This document shows, one piece after another, positions 23,074-35,449 of a stretch of 64,000 nt of DNA. Source of the stretch: Syngnathus acus (Eukaryota > Chordata > Actinopteri > Syngnathiformes > Syngnathidae). The notes beneath the pieces were generated by a model, which did no database searches, had not been told where the DNA came from, and saw only the letters and a list, made by a program, of their open reading frames with translations. The translations under genes and the position numbers were made by a program. Position 1 is the first letter of the stretch; each line of letters starts with the position of its first letter. Location: the NCBI RefSeq assembly GCF_901709675.1, contig NC_051108.1, positions 6,048,631 to 6,112,630 on the forward strand, in the 5' to 3' direction.

Positions 23074-26000
23074 ATGCCTGCCGATGGGCTGACATTCAAG
23101 AGCCGCATCAGGAAGCTGCTGAGCTCGCCGTCAGGCAAACTTGGGAAGGACCGTGGGGACAACCTGGCCAGCAAGGCATGTAAACATTTAGGTTTACTGT
23201 TTCTTGCAAGGGTGATGTTTAACATTTATGGTCATGTGTTTATAAAATGTAATGTTTATTTTTTTTTGCAGGTAACGTTGGAAAAGGTTTTGGGCATCAC
23301 CGCTTTGGGGAACAGCTGCCTGGCTTGTGACCCCAAAACTGGATTAGTTGCTTATCCTGCAGGGTGAGGGGAAAAAAAAAACATTTTTCAACTCAAACCA
23401 CTTTCTTTGGATTTTATTTTGCATGTACTGACTGGTTATGTGTGTAGATGTGTTGTGGTATTGCTGAACCCGAGAAAGAGCAGACAGCAGCACCTCATCA
23501 ACACGTCAAGGTTGAGCTCGTTTTGATTTCAAATGGTGACAGTGTCAAGTCATCACATGATGGATACATCTCATATTCCTCTGCAGGAAGACCATCACGG
23601 CTCTGTCCTTCTCACACGATGGCAAATACCTGGTCACAGGCGAGGTGAGATGCATGTCATCTCATTTGCACACTAATGGAACATCCCCGGAGTCTATTCT
23701 AGCTGATTTGAGGATGAGAGGCAGGGTACGACCTGGACTAGTTCCAGGCGGCATATAAACAAGCGTTCATGAAAAATGTCAATTATTCACTCATCTTACA
23801 ATCAACCCATTTATAAAAACAATATTTCGAAATGCGCTTATATAACCACAGCAACACGTCAAATAACATTAATGCTGTTGTTTGCATTGAGAAAATCCCT
23901 GAAGGATTTAGGTGCTCATGCACAGCCGGTCAATTAAGGATTCTGTGTTCCTAATGGCCCGTTTGAGGATCGCCGATTGTCATCTATCGCTTCTGGTAAT
24001 CTGTCCCAACCGGCCAATAAAAGCTGTGGAGGTGGACGAATGTATGCTGGTTGTCATGAGAGCAGAGCAAAGTTCAATAGCAAGTATTATTCCATTGCAT
24101 TTTGTTTAGTTGGGGCAATCAGAGAACATAGAAGCATTATGTAGTCATTTGCATAGTTGCAAGGCTTACTCATTGTTTTGCATTGCGGATTACTGATTAG
24201 TTCAGATTTCAGGACATTTCTTGCCACAGCACAGCAAACATAATTAAGGTCATTTTAAGTGTTAATCATGCTTTAGACCTTTTTAACCATCATTTAGTTG
24301 CTTTTAATTCTACTTGAGTTCATTTTATTATTATATACAGTCTATATTTCATCATATAGTTCGTTTTCAATCATACTTTAGTTGTCTCAAAACAGGAAGC
24401 ATTAGCCTAGCGCAATGTCGCTGGGATTGCATCACCTTTGTATGCAAGCCAATTCTTCTGGTGTTCTCCATGCTGGATGACCTCTGTCAACTATTAGCTT
24501 TGACCTTGACTTAAAGCGATAGGCGGTGGAAATAGCTCAGTGATCTCTTACAGAGAGAGATGGGAGAGGGTTACAGTCGTGTAACTGTGTGCAGCCAGAA
24601 GATAATCTCTACAACCACCCTTGACATTGAAACCTCAGAATAGAACACCACGGTCTCCATTATGTTTACTTGCACGCTGGAGTGGAGCTACTTAGATAAC
24701 ACCACTGTAGTTTAAAAAAAAAAAAAAAAAAATACAGGTTTGCCTTAAAAAAAAAAAAAAGCATTCAAAATTCCGACCGATTCCTTCCACAGAGCGGCCA
24801 CCTTCCTGCCGTGCGACTGTGGGACGTGTCAGAGCACCGGCAGGTGTCTGAGCTCCAAAAGCACGAATACGGTGTTTCCTGTGTGGCGTTCTCGCCCGAT
24901 GGCAAGCATATTGTCAGCGTGGGCAACCAGCATGACATGATGGTCAACGTCTGGGCTTGGAAAGTAAGTATATGATGACGTGATTTTATACCGTATTAGT
25001 ACTGAGTTCGTCATACGCTGGTGTTTTTATCGCAGAAGGACGTCGTCGTCGCTGCCAACAAGGTGTCCAGCAAGGTAACGGGCGTATCCTTCGCTGAGGA
25101 CAGCTCCTACTTTGTCACTGTGGGCAACCGACATGTCAAGTTTTGGTATCTGGACCACTGCAAGGCTAGCAAGGTACTCATTTTAATTCTACATTAATCC
25201 ATATTTCTCATCCATAAACAACCTGAACGCTAGCATGGTTCGCTTGACCTGGACATTTATTCACCAACACACATTATTTTGTGTTGGCTATAAATTACAT
25301 GTTAGGGTGCATTTGGAAGGTAATGAGGCAAATCATGAGCTGGTCTTGTTTTAGGCCAGCACCCCGGTGCCTCTGCTGGGCCGTTCGGGTCTTCTGGGCG
25401 AGCTGAGGAACAACTTCTTCTGCGACGTAGCCTGCGGACGAGGTCAAAAATCCGACTCTACCTTCTGCGTCACCTACTCCGGCCTTCTGTGCGAGTTTAA
25501 CGGCAACAGGATGCTGGATAAGTGGGTGGACCTGCAGGTAAAAAAAATATTTTTGCAAGTGTAGTACGCATTTTACACAGTCTTTCCTTCTTCTGGTGTT
25601 GTTCAGACCAGTGTGGCCCAGTCACTGTCTCTGTCCTGGGACCGGATCTTCTGCAGCTGCGCTGACGGAACTGTGCGAGTCTTCAGCCCACTCGACCTGC
25701 GTTTTGTCTGCACGCTGCCTCGGCCACACCCCCTCGGAGTTGACGTCGCGTCCGTCACTCAGGCCAGGTAAGGACGTCTGTAAAGAGGAGTTGTGTGTCT
25801 AATGCACTTCAACTGTCTTCCTGTCTGTCTCTCCTTCCAGTCATTTACTTTGCAGCCGGACAGACGCCCGATACCCGGACGCTATGGCCGTAACCTATGA
25901 CCCCGTCAGCCGCTGGCTAAGCTGCGTGTACGCCGATCACAGCGTGTTCGTTTGGGACGTCGCTGACCTCACACGTGTGGCTAAGGTCCACTCGGCCCTC

Positions 26001-28123
26001 TTCCACGCAGCTTGTGTCTGGGACCTGGAGGTAAGCAAACCTGCATTCTGTCAGGAAGAAAAAGGAAAATAAATCCTTATTTGTTAAGAAATTGTTTATA
26101 AAAATATATATTTATAGAAAGGGAACAAATGTATCTGCAATAATACCGTGGATACTACCTGTGTTCTACCGTGTTCACATGATCATATTCTGAGCTAATT
26201 CTTCTCAGATGTTTCCGGATATTCCTGGGGAGACGGCTGCTAGTCTGTGGCCTGGCACGTTCCTCAGCTGCTCATCCGACAGCACCATCAGACTTTGGCA
26301 TGTAGACGAGCGCAGCCGTGTTCATTCTCGGAACATCCTCAGCTCCGTCAGTTTGACTATACCAAAATCAAACACAGATACAATAAATACAGTGATTAAA
26401 AAAAATGTTGTTGCGGTCACAGGACCTCCTCAAGATCATCTACACGAGCGCAAGCATGGCCGCCTTGCAGGAAGCAGAAAATCTGACCAACCCGGACGGA
26501 CCACCAGCGGAAAGCAGGGCGGTGGTCCGCACCATCTGCCTCAGCCCGGATGGAAAACATTTGGCGTCCGGAGATCGCAATGGAATGCTCAGGTGCAATT
26601 ACAAAAATGTTTCTGAAATGGATTCATTTCAATGCCGATACAGTCGATAAAGTCTGGTTTTGTGTTTGCTGTTCAGAATCCACAACCTCAGCAGCATGGA
26701 GGAGATTCTTAAAGTGGAAGCTCACGATGCCGAAATCCTCTGCTTGGAGTACAGCAAACCAAAAACAGGTCAGCTATCTGCTTCCCTCCCTGATACACAA
26801 ATAAGCTGACTCATGCATCATATTAAATCAAGTGGGTCCCATGTAGGTCTGCAGTTTCTAGCCACGGCAAGCAGAGATCGTCTGATTCACGTCCTGAACG
26901 CCGCAGCCGACTACGGCCTCGTGCAAACGCTGGATGAGCACTCGTCCTCCATCACGGCCGTACGCTTTGCCGGTGAGTCACCGGAGACCTTCTTGTTCAC
27001 TTGCGTACAGCCTCTTTAAATAATACATGGCTATTGACTGTGTGGGCCCTACTCTTACTTTATGAGCAAAAGTATTGGGACACGTGGACAGGAGAATTAA
27101 CTCCAATAATTACTACATTTAAATTTTTTTGTCCCATTTTCACTTAACAGCCGTTGATGGTAAAGTGAGGTTGATCAGTTGCGGGGCAGATAAAAGCATC
27201 TACTTCCGCACCGCTCACACGGTAAGTACACGCAAACACATACACGTGCCTCACCTGCAGGGGGTCTTAAATCTGTTGTAAGTAGCTTAGCATAACGTGT
27301 CGAGCAGCAAGCCCTTTCCAATCAGGGTCCATTTTTCTTCACATTCATTCATTCTTTGCAGACTGTGTGAACGTTAACTTTTATGGAGCGTGCTAAACAA
27401 CCGCTTGTTAGTCGCCACTAAGATTTATAGAGCTCTCCGCACAGCCTAAGCCAGCATCCTTATAATCACACAGCACGCTTAATGAGTGCCAGCACTGTCT
27501 TGAACATTTGTCAACAGACATAAGAGCTCCTCATTAAAATCACAAGGGAGGCAAACAAGCACTGTAAAATTACTGGCAAAATGACTCTTGTCTTTTATAT
27601 GACATGAATGGAAATTAAAAGCATACTGTACTACTTTTTTCCCCCTGCATCTTATAATTTACATTTCAGAGCGACAGCGGAACAGAGTTCAGGCGTTCTC
27701 ACCACACTGTGAGAAAAACCACACTGTACGACATGGCCGTGGACCCCAGCTGCAAGCATGCGGCGGTGGGCTGCCAGGACCGCTGCATCAGGTGTGTGTG
27801 TGTGTGTGTGTATCTCATTCAAAGTGGCACCTGGAAACTTCAATGCCTTGTATTGTCGCATCAACAGGATTTTTAACGTCAACAATGGCAAGCAGAAGAA
27901 ACTGTACAAGGGATCACTCCGTGACGACGGCAGCCTGCTCAGGGTGAGTAGGGCTGCTGGTCATTGACTTACCTGTGCCTAATTAAATTGCGTGTGTTTT
28001 TCAGGTTCAGATTGATCCGTCGGGTCAGTATGTGGCTGCCAGCTGCTCCAACAAAAACATCAGCATCTTTGACTTTCATACCGGAGAGTGTGTCGCCACA
28101 ATGTTTGGGCATTCTGGTAATAA

Positions 28124-28167
<44 letters not shown>

Positions 28168-31100
28168 GCAAATAGCTGAAGATAAGCAGCCTCTCTGTTG
28201 TGTGTTTCAGAAATTGTGACCAGTTTGAGGTTTACCAACGATTGCAAGCATTTGATCAGCGTGTCAGGGGACAGGTGAGGACTTCATTTCAGTCCACATG
28301 GGACACAGCAGGTTATACAATGACATCCACTAATGCATTGTGCTTGTTTCCACGACATAGTTGCATATTTGTATGGCGTCTGACTCCAGAGTTGACCATC
28401 AGCATGCGACAGAAGCTCTTTCAGCTCCAACAGCCTTTCAAGAGCTCCGCCTTCAGGTGACACCTGCATTCTCCTTGGCCTGCCTCCTTCCGGAAAACTA
28501 TTTTGTTGATTTCATTCGTGACAATTAACAGCAGGCGAGAGGCACACAGCGCTCCCGCTTTGGTGGGCCTCTCCTCAGACAGTGAGCGAGATGACGAGGA
28601 TGGCGCCGCCCACCGAGACTCCGACGACTCCAGCAACAACACGTCCACCGACAGTAGCCACGGAGAAGAAGATGCTGGCGCCTCGGAAGATGCACCTGAC
28701 TGGGAGCGAACAAAAGTAAGTGGCAGACATTTTAGCTATATTTCAGATTGTAATAAGAATGACATGTTTGGCTTGCTTTAAAGTTGAAGTCATCGTTCCC
28801 TCCATGCTGTTTCCAGCCTGCCGTACCCCCACCGGTTGTCAGTCGCCGTCCTCGCCGTCGCTGGTCTCGTCGTAGGGGCTCTCTGGAGCAGAAGGTCAAG
28901 TCCATGTTGGACCTTAGGCAGCTGGACACCTTCACTCCCAACGAAGATACCAACACTGATGCACGCAGCAGCACGCCCAACCTCCATGAGCCTGCCATGA
29001 CCTCGGACAGTCCCAACAAGAACCTCTTACATCAGCCCATCGTGCCCTGTGATTGGCTGTCATCTGAAGGGGTGGAGAGTTCTGAGAGGGTGGGGCTGAG
29101 GCGGGAGAACAACGAAGATAATGGAGCTCTACAAGATAGGTACAATCATCTTTGTACAGTATCTCACAGTTTTTTCAGTCTTACAGTTTTTTCATCCTTT
29201 CCCTTCAGTGATAAAACTGTGACGGATTCGCTTCACAGGAAGTGTCAGGTGCTCAACCAGAGCCAGGACAGCTACAGCCCGGACAGCGCCTGCTCGATGG
29301 GCTACGACAGCCGAGGAACCAGTCCTGATGGCATCCTAGATGGTAAGGCCTGTGTAAAATCATGGTAAATATTGATATATATTGAAATATTGATATTGCA
29401 ACAGAGTCCGCAGACAACACCTCCCTTAGCTTGGACAGCTCGGACGATGAGGAGGAAGAAGAAACGTTAGCAAAGGCTAACGTGGCCATTGTGGACAAGG
29501 CCGGAAGAGAAGATTTCCTCAGGAAGAACTTTGAGACACTGGGGGACACCTGCAGCGCAGGTAGAACGATCTCAGTGATTATTTTATGTATTTTCTGTCG
29601 CACATTGTGTGATTAAGTTGTCGTGCAATTTGCAGTCGAGCCGAGCAGAGCCCCGAGGCTCAGCATGTCCTCACGCTTCCTAGCCAGAGGACATCACAAC
29701 CGGTACGTGTCATAAATTTGTCAAAAGTGAAAAAGCCAGCACCATTATTTTCCTTCACATTCCACTTGATTTGGATGTGTGCAGGGGAGGTTCTCTGTTT
29801 TCCAAAGTACAGGCAAAGGAAACAGACGGCAGCTTCTCCCACAAGCCCCCTGTGTCCAAAGTGCGCCCCTTGATGGAAAACGGGCAAAGCAGAACCCCGG
29901 AGAACAAGAGTCCTGTGTCCCCTAGCGCCACCCAGGGGCCAAGGTAAGATGCTACGAGACACCGACGTGAAAAGTAGCATTTAGCAACTGCTTTGTGCTC
30001 ATTTTTTTGTCTCACTAGGATCGTCACAGCTTCCACAGTCATCCCAAGACCCCAGAAAAAACCCACAATAAGGTCTCACATTTGGAGGTTCTCCACACCG
30101 CCATCCAAACCTTCATTACCTGACAGAACTACCAGACTGCATAAGTCCCTGTCTGTCCAGAACCTCACCGTCACCTGTATGTTACTTTTCCACTGCAATC
30201 CCTCAAGAAATGTCCACAATTTCTTAATTTCTCAATTTCTTCCTCCCCTAGCTCCACACTCTCCACTGCCCTCTAGTGAGCACAGGGAGTGGTGCAAAAG
30301 ACCCCAATATCTCCTCCTGGACCAAGACCCTCTCAAGGCCTCATCCTCGTGCGTCTCCTCACCCTCGCCGGGCTCACCGCCGTCTCCTCACTCCTACATG
30401 AGCCCCACAGCGAGCTCCATAGCCAAAAGCAGCCGCTCGTCATCCGTGGGCGAGGGCGTCCACCCTGGCCTCGACCTGTCCCCCTTCCCCAAGGCCCGGA
30501 GGTCCTGGGGGGATCTGGATGTCGCAGAGACACCTTGGCATCCCCTCGCTTCCGTTTCTCCAACACGCACTCGCATCCCACAGCCCAAGCAGCCTCTTAG
30601 CCCTCGACGCAGCCTCTGCTTGGAAATGAAAGCCACTTCCTTTTGTCCGGGAAGTCCAACTGAAGCTTCTTCGCCCACTGTGGGACCGACCTGTGATGTC
30701 ACATCCTACACAGGTAAAGCTACACTATATTTCCGCATACATCATGGAGAATGTGGAGAGGTGCAAAATAGACTACAAATTGGGACAGAGCCATTCTGTA
30801 AATGTGGCATAAGATAACATGATTGTCACTGTTTATTCCTGTTTTTTAATTCTATGTTCTTCTTCCATCTGCAAGGTACAGCAGAGAATAACACAGTGTC
30901 CACGTCTGAAAGGTGAGTATGACAAAATGCTATTGCGAAGGCATTGCCTCACCAACCGTGTTTCCACAATAATTTGTTTTTTAATCCTGCATCATTATAT
31001 TCCTCCAGAAAGCAAGATGTCGGCCCGCCGTCTGAAGCCCTCCCCCTGGTGGCGGAACATCCCCTCCCACATCCAGGTGGTCCTCCTCCTACCGACCTTT

Positions 31101-31918
31101 CATTTCCTACCACTTCTTTTCCTTTCCTTCTACCTCCTACTCCTCCTCTTCCTTTTCGTCGTCACTCTGCCTCACGCTGGCCGCCGCTGGCTTGCGTGTC
31201 TCCGTCACCCGTCGCCTCCTGTCAGTGCCACGCCGGTGAGTGTACTTGCAATGCAGGCACCAATTGCTCTGTGGATAATTTTTCACTTTTTCACATCAGT
31301 GTGCGCAGACGTGGCTTGAACATGTGTGTGTCACGATCATCTTTTTTTATTTTTTTAAATTGCATTTTTACTTGTGCTTACACTGCAGGTAATTCCATTA
31401 CTTTGGACATGTGCAAGCAGGCTGCGAATGAGCTTCATTGCAGTCTGAGGCGAACTGTCACGCTGTACGCAGAGGTCAGTGCGTGTTCATATGGTGGTGC
31501 CTTGAGAGAATTTTTCAAGATGTGAGCCCTCGTATTGGCCCACCTGTTATGCTAATTTGTTTTGGGTTTTTTGTAATTCTGTCGAACTACAATTAATTTT
31601 TAATTGGTAAATTGTCATTAATTTTTTATTATTACTTTTGTCCAGTTCAAGTTATTTCTGCAGGGTTTTCTTTCAATTTTGTCCATGTGTGTACATCAGG
31701 TTCTCCAACGCCCTCCGGAGTGCGGAGAAGAAGCTCGTCGGGAGATGGTGAAGGTTTTGTCCGGAGCGTTGACGTCTGCCAAGGTTGAGCTGGACCCGCT
31801 GCCGAGCTGCTGGCCCTCCAACGCCAAAAGTGAAGGTGACAAAGCTTTGGCGCTATTAGAACAATACGCAGAGCTTCTGCTAAAGTCGGTTGAGAAGAAG
31901 CTGGACAGCAAGATGTGA
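23074..31918 (+). CDS. mapkbp1: Mitogen-activated protein kinase-binding protein 1 (MAPKBP1/JNKBP1), 31 coding exons
   Basis: Coding exons: 23074-23175, 23272-23363, 23448-23510, 23587-23644, 24793-24963, 25036-25173, 25355-25537, 25607-25767, 25841-26030, 26209-26346, 26423-26592, 26677-26768, 26847-26972, 27151-27221, 27670-27791, 27868-27943, 28005-28116, 28211-28274, 28361-28456, 28532-28715, 28817-29139, 29209-29342, 29405-29560, 29636-29702, 29785-29943, 30019-30176, 30252-30713, 30876-30912, 31009-31235, 31389-31474, 31700-31918. The joined frame is 1478 aa (human about 1510). Residues about 30-740 form a long array of WD40 repeats ([32 protein letters not shown]-like unit, [25 protein letters not shown]). 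A disordered Ser/Pro region follows ([23 protein letters not shown]). The C-terminal helical end [22 protein letters not shown] is split here as [12 protein letters not shown] and [10 protein letters not shown], the family dimerisation-type tail. Known role: scaffold for JNK and NOD2/TRAF signalling and spindle-pole/cilium function. The paralog WDR62 is the main alternative; adjacency to mga favours MAPKBP1. Intron 1 begins with GC rather than GT. Confidence 0.95.
23690..23800. repeat. Degenerate interspersed repeat fragment
   Basis: The stretch GAGAGGCAGGGTACGACCTGG and its surroundings (CTGGACTAGTTCCAGGCGGCATATAAACAA) resemble, in degraded form, a very common teleost interspersed repeat with a GGGTACACCCTGGACTGGT core and a following CATATAAACAAACAA part. 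It lies in mapkbp1 intron 4. The assignment rests on memory of the pattern. Confidence 0.45.
28125..28168. repeat. (CA)n microsatellite in a mapkbp1 intron
   Basis: About 20 CA units ending in CGCGCA, lying 9 bases after the exon 17 donor at 28117. Length variation this close to a donor could affect splicing. Confidence 0.97.
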
Positions 31919-32209
31919 AACAGGAAGCCCAGGATGCTTTTTTTTTTTTTTTAATAGCACTCAAACAGTTGGCCTTATTTACAAGACAATTGTTGCCTTA
32001 GCTCTCTTTTGCCTGTTTTCTACATACGCAACTGGGAGGGACATAAAGTACCATGCACTTCCTAAACAGATTTATGACAAAAAAAATGCCATTTTGAATA
32101 TAGACAAAATATGTCAGTCCGCGAACAGTGAATATGTGCGTAGAAAAATGCCCATTGAAATGCTTTGGGAAATTTGGGGGGGAAAAAACCCCAAAAGAAA
32201 AACAATAAA
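31919..32209 (+). other. mapkbp1: mapkbp1 3' UTR with polyadenylation signal
   Basis: AT-rich sequence after the stop codon, with an AATAAA at 32204-32209 and a second one at 32405-32410. A poly-T run is at 31938-31953. Confidence 0.6.
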
Positions 32210-32275
32210 TAATTTGTGTTTTCGATTATATTTTTAAGATTACGTCAAATGTCTTTTAATCGTCTTGTATGTTTA

Positions 32276-32395
32276 ACCATGGCAGCACTTCTGCCTCATG
32301 GTTCTAAGCTAAGGTTGGGGGTTCAAATCCGGGCTATGCCCGCCTTGTGTGGAGTTTGTATGTTCTACCTGAAATGAAAAATGGATAGATGGAGG
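32276..32395 (+). mobile_element. tRNA-derived SINE-like fragment
   Basis: A stretch with a polymerase III box B-like motif (GGTTCAAATCC at 32320-32330), followed by TGTGTGGAGTTTGTATGTTCT, a pattern common in teleost interspersed repeats, and ending near ATGGATAGATGG. It lies between the convergent mapkbp1 and galectin genes and has a degenerate 5' part. Confidence 0.55.
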
Positions 32396-32477
32396 ACTGT
32401 TCATAATAAAGACAAAAATACAGAAATGAGGAACAAATTGTGATGATATTACAAAGTCAACATTCTGTTTGAAGCCA

Positions 32478-32483
32478 TTTATT
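32478..32483 (-). terminator. Polyadenylation signal of the galectin gene
   Basis: AATAAA on the minus strand, about 170 bases after the galectin stop codon at 32652-32654. It lies beyond the second mapkbp1 signal on the opposite strand, so the 3' ends of the two genes are interleaved. Confidence 0.55.
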
Positions 32484-32651
32484 TGTTAATAGAAAAGGTA
32501 TACAATAAATTCACACGGTAGATTGCACACATTGAAAACCAAGCAGTGCTGATTATATGTTATATTTAATAATATTAGTGTGCACTTAATATTGAAGGCA
32601 CGTGTATTGTCACACTTATGAAAATGTCATTGACGACTTTGGCAGGCGGTC

Positions 32652-34617
32652 CTACGGAAGCGTCTCCACGTTGACATAAGTGAGGACGACGTCGTGCAGG
32701 ATGTTGATTCTGTTGATCTGGTTGAGCTCGCGAACGCGGTGGCGGAATTCGAACAACGGAATGTTGTTGACCGCCACACGGAATGAGTCTTGCGTGCACA
32801 AGATCTTCATCTGAAACGCACATTGAAGCGGATCAGTTGGGATTTTACTTTGTTGAAGACTCTAGATTGCCTTCAGTGTTTTCTCAAAAACGGACGTAGG
32901 CCTATATCAGGTTATTGAAAAAGTTGTCGTTGTTGATTTTGGCGCTTCCATTGTATTGCGTCAGTGTTTTGTTTTGGTTAGTGAAACTATTGAGCAACAA
33001 CACGAGACCGCGACTGACCTCCAGGAGTCTCCCCATGGGTCGGCACTTCCCTGATCTAGGACCAGCTTTGCCAAACGCCTTTCCAACCCTTTCCACCTTT
33101 TCAGCCAAACGTTAGCCTGACATTCAACCCGAGGAGAGGCCACCTGGAGTCAGTCAAGGGCGTCATGTGTAGCATCAATTTAGTTTTGGAACCCATGTGC
33201 GGTCCGCGGTGGGGGTGTTGCAACGCTTCCTGTCGCTCACCTCAAAGGGGCTCCCCTGGGCGAAGGGGAAGGGTCCCTTCAGGTCCCTCTCCTCGGGACC
33301 CCAACGCTCGCCCAACTTGTGGTTACGCACCAACACCTGCTTGCCCCCCTCGCTGAAGCGAGGATTGATGTGGAAGGCGATGTCGTTGCCTCGCAGGAAA
33401 TTTATGGTGAACCTAAGGAAATATTGATAGCCATGATAGCTGAAAATCAACCTGAAAATTCTTAGGTGAGGAAAGTACAATAATGCTGTAACTGCAGTAA
33501 TCTTCTTCTGGACTTCTTACATTTTAGCATTAGGTTTGATCTGGCCCAAGATGGTCATCATCATCTTGTCATACACACCTCGGGCCAGGTTGAGGTTGTA
33601 AGGTACGCTCTAAATGAATCAAGAATAAAAGTGTTATTATGAAAGACACTCGTGATGTTTTTGTTGGTTGTTACTTACTAGTGGTCCCGATGTTGGTGGC
33701 AGCCACTGTTGTGGCACCAGGGCCGGGTTCTGTCCTGGCCATCCTGGCTGCCCGGGGTTGTAAGGCCAACCAGGATGGGCAACCCATCCCGGCAAAGATG
33801 GCTGGAGGCTCGGAACTGGAGCATGAGCAGGGGCGGAAATGGGAGCAGGTGCTGGGACAGGAACTGGAGACACAGCCGGGACCTGAAAAGGTACCTGAGC
33901 CTGAACTGGTGGCTGGGGAGGCTGAGCCGGCGGGGCAGGCTGGTACTGGCCCGGCCAACAAGGGTGGCAGATTTGACTCTGAGTCGGAGCCATGGTTGGG
34001 ACCATGTTTGCAGTTGGGGCAGGGGAGGGTGTTAGGACCTGAGGCGGTACTGGAAGAGGAGTGGGCCCAGAGACCGGTAACGGTTGAGTCCCCAACCAGC
34101 AGGGAGTGTTAGGCTGCCCGGTCCAGCATGGTGCAGGTTGGGGGGCCTGAAACAACAAATACGTCCAGGCAAGGTTCTCTGTTTAATGTTTTTCCACTTT
34201 AATTTGTTTTACCTTCTCCAGGGTTTGTTTGATAGACTCGACAACATATTACCTGTTGGGTTGGCTGGACCTGCTGGTTGGGCGGGATCTGCTGGACTTG
34301 CTGGGTGGTCTGCGCAGGCCACATGGGGAAGGCGGTCCCGGGCGTCTGGCTAGGCCAAAGGGTGCTAGTCTGTGGGGCAGAACCAGGCGGGCAGCTGCCA
34401 CACAGAACATCAGCATGCTGAAGGGGGGAAGGAGGAGGAGAGGGTGGAGGGTCGGGGGCCAGGATTGAGATGCGAGGCAAAGAGAGGGTTGACAGGATGG
34501 AGGACACCAACTTGACGGTGCGACATCAACACAAGCGTCAACATTTAGATGCGGAAAATAAGTAAATATTCTTACCTGTGCTTGAATCTGATAATGTGGG
34601 GGACTACTTACATCCAT
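32652..34617 (-). CDS. lgals3: Chimera-type galectin (galectin-3-like), six coding exons
   Basis: Coding exons, 5' to 3': 34617-34576, 34417-34253, 34146-33679, 33609-33521, 33412-33241, 32810-32652. They join in frame to 364 aa. The C-terminal carbohydrate-recognition domain (about 226-364) has the full sugar-binding signature: His and NPR in AFHINPRFSEGG, Val and Asn in VLVRNHKL, Trp in ERWGPEERD, and the Glu-Arg pair. It starts VPYNLNLARG like mammalian galectin-3. The N-terminal 225 residues are low-complexity, rich in Pro, Gln, Val and Ala, with Trp-containing units such as PCWTGQP, PCWLGTQ, HPCWPGQY and PGWPGQN in place of the PGAYPG repeats of mammals. Known role: secreted and cytosolic beta-galactoside-binding lectin that oligomerises through its N-terminal domain. 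There is no signal peptide, as usual for galectins. The symbol is by family resemblance; fish have several galectin-3-like genes. Confidence 0.88.
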
Positions 34618-35336
34618 GCTGCCTGGGAAAATTGCAGAAATTGTTAGGTCCACCGAAGAATAAATTGACTCAAATGTACATAGGTGCCGTCCCGTCCATG
34701 TGATTTACAGATGAGCTCGCCTAATTCCACAAATTGTTTAAATGTTGCAAACGATGCCTTCAGGAGGGTCACGCAGATGACACAGAGGATCATTGAGTGT
34801 GACAACAAGTCAACAATTTTGAGTGTCCTGACTTCAGCACATTGTTTGCTCTTGTGACTAACTAATTGAATTAGGGGTCAAGTATGCACGTATAAAGTCA
34901 AAATATAGAGATTAGCACATTACACTAGTTGGCCTTAAATAACAGCCTAGGGACTCCCAAAATCATAATAAAAAATAAAAAAAGTTTTTTAAATGCTCAA
35001 ATATAATTATTACACTTTCTTTTGTTTTACCTGCTCCAAAAAACTAAATTGGTAAAACAGTTAATTTTTTGGCATACAAACTTATTTAAACGACACAGAA
35101 ACAAATGTAATTTTAATTGTATTTATGTTTAATGTAGTTTGCAGTGCTTGTCAGCTGTACCAGAGGCAACTCTTTCAAATATTTCAACCCTCTTGTGTAA
35201 AGAAATAAGGTAAGCAGAAACAACTCCGATTCAGTAATTTTAACCATATTATATGTATAAAATGACTATGTTTTAATAACCCTTGTCATTCACCATCCTA
35301 AACATAATTAATTGATAGTAAGTTATAAACGCTTAC

Positions 35337-35447
35337 CTGTGTTGTTTGGAGGTGCTGGCAGGCTGCAGTGCTGTGCTGTTTACGTCAATGAGTTGGTGAA
35401 TAGCAGTCAGGCAGGCAGACAGAAACAATGAAGTCCACTTTTATATA
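35337..35447 (-). promoter_or_regulatory. lgals3: TATA-box promoter and non-coding first exon of the galectin gene
   Basis: On the minus strand a TATATAAAAG box lies at 35447-35438. About 100 bases downstream a consensus donor (CAACACAG then GTAAGC) closes a probable first exon at 35337. The following exon begins at an acceptor (TTTTCCCAG) immediately before GCAGC and the start ATG at 34617. This is the only clear TATA promoter seen in the window. Confidence 0.7.
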
Positions 35448-35449
35448 TG

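Noticed and set aside
29910-29945. CTCF-like stretch CCTAGCGCCACCC
   Set aside because: Reverse complement GGGTGGCGCTAGG matches only part of the core; weaker than the three sites reported.
33639-34112. 157-codon plus-strand frame rich in Glu and Gly
   Set aside because: Antisense of the repetitive galectin N-terminal exon.
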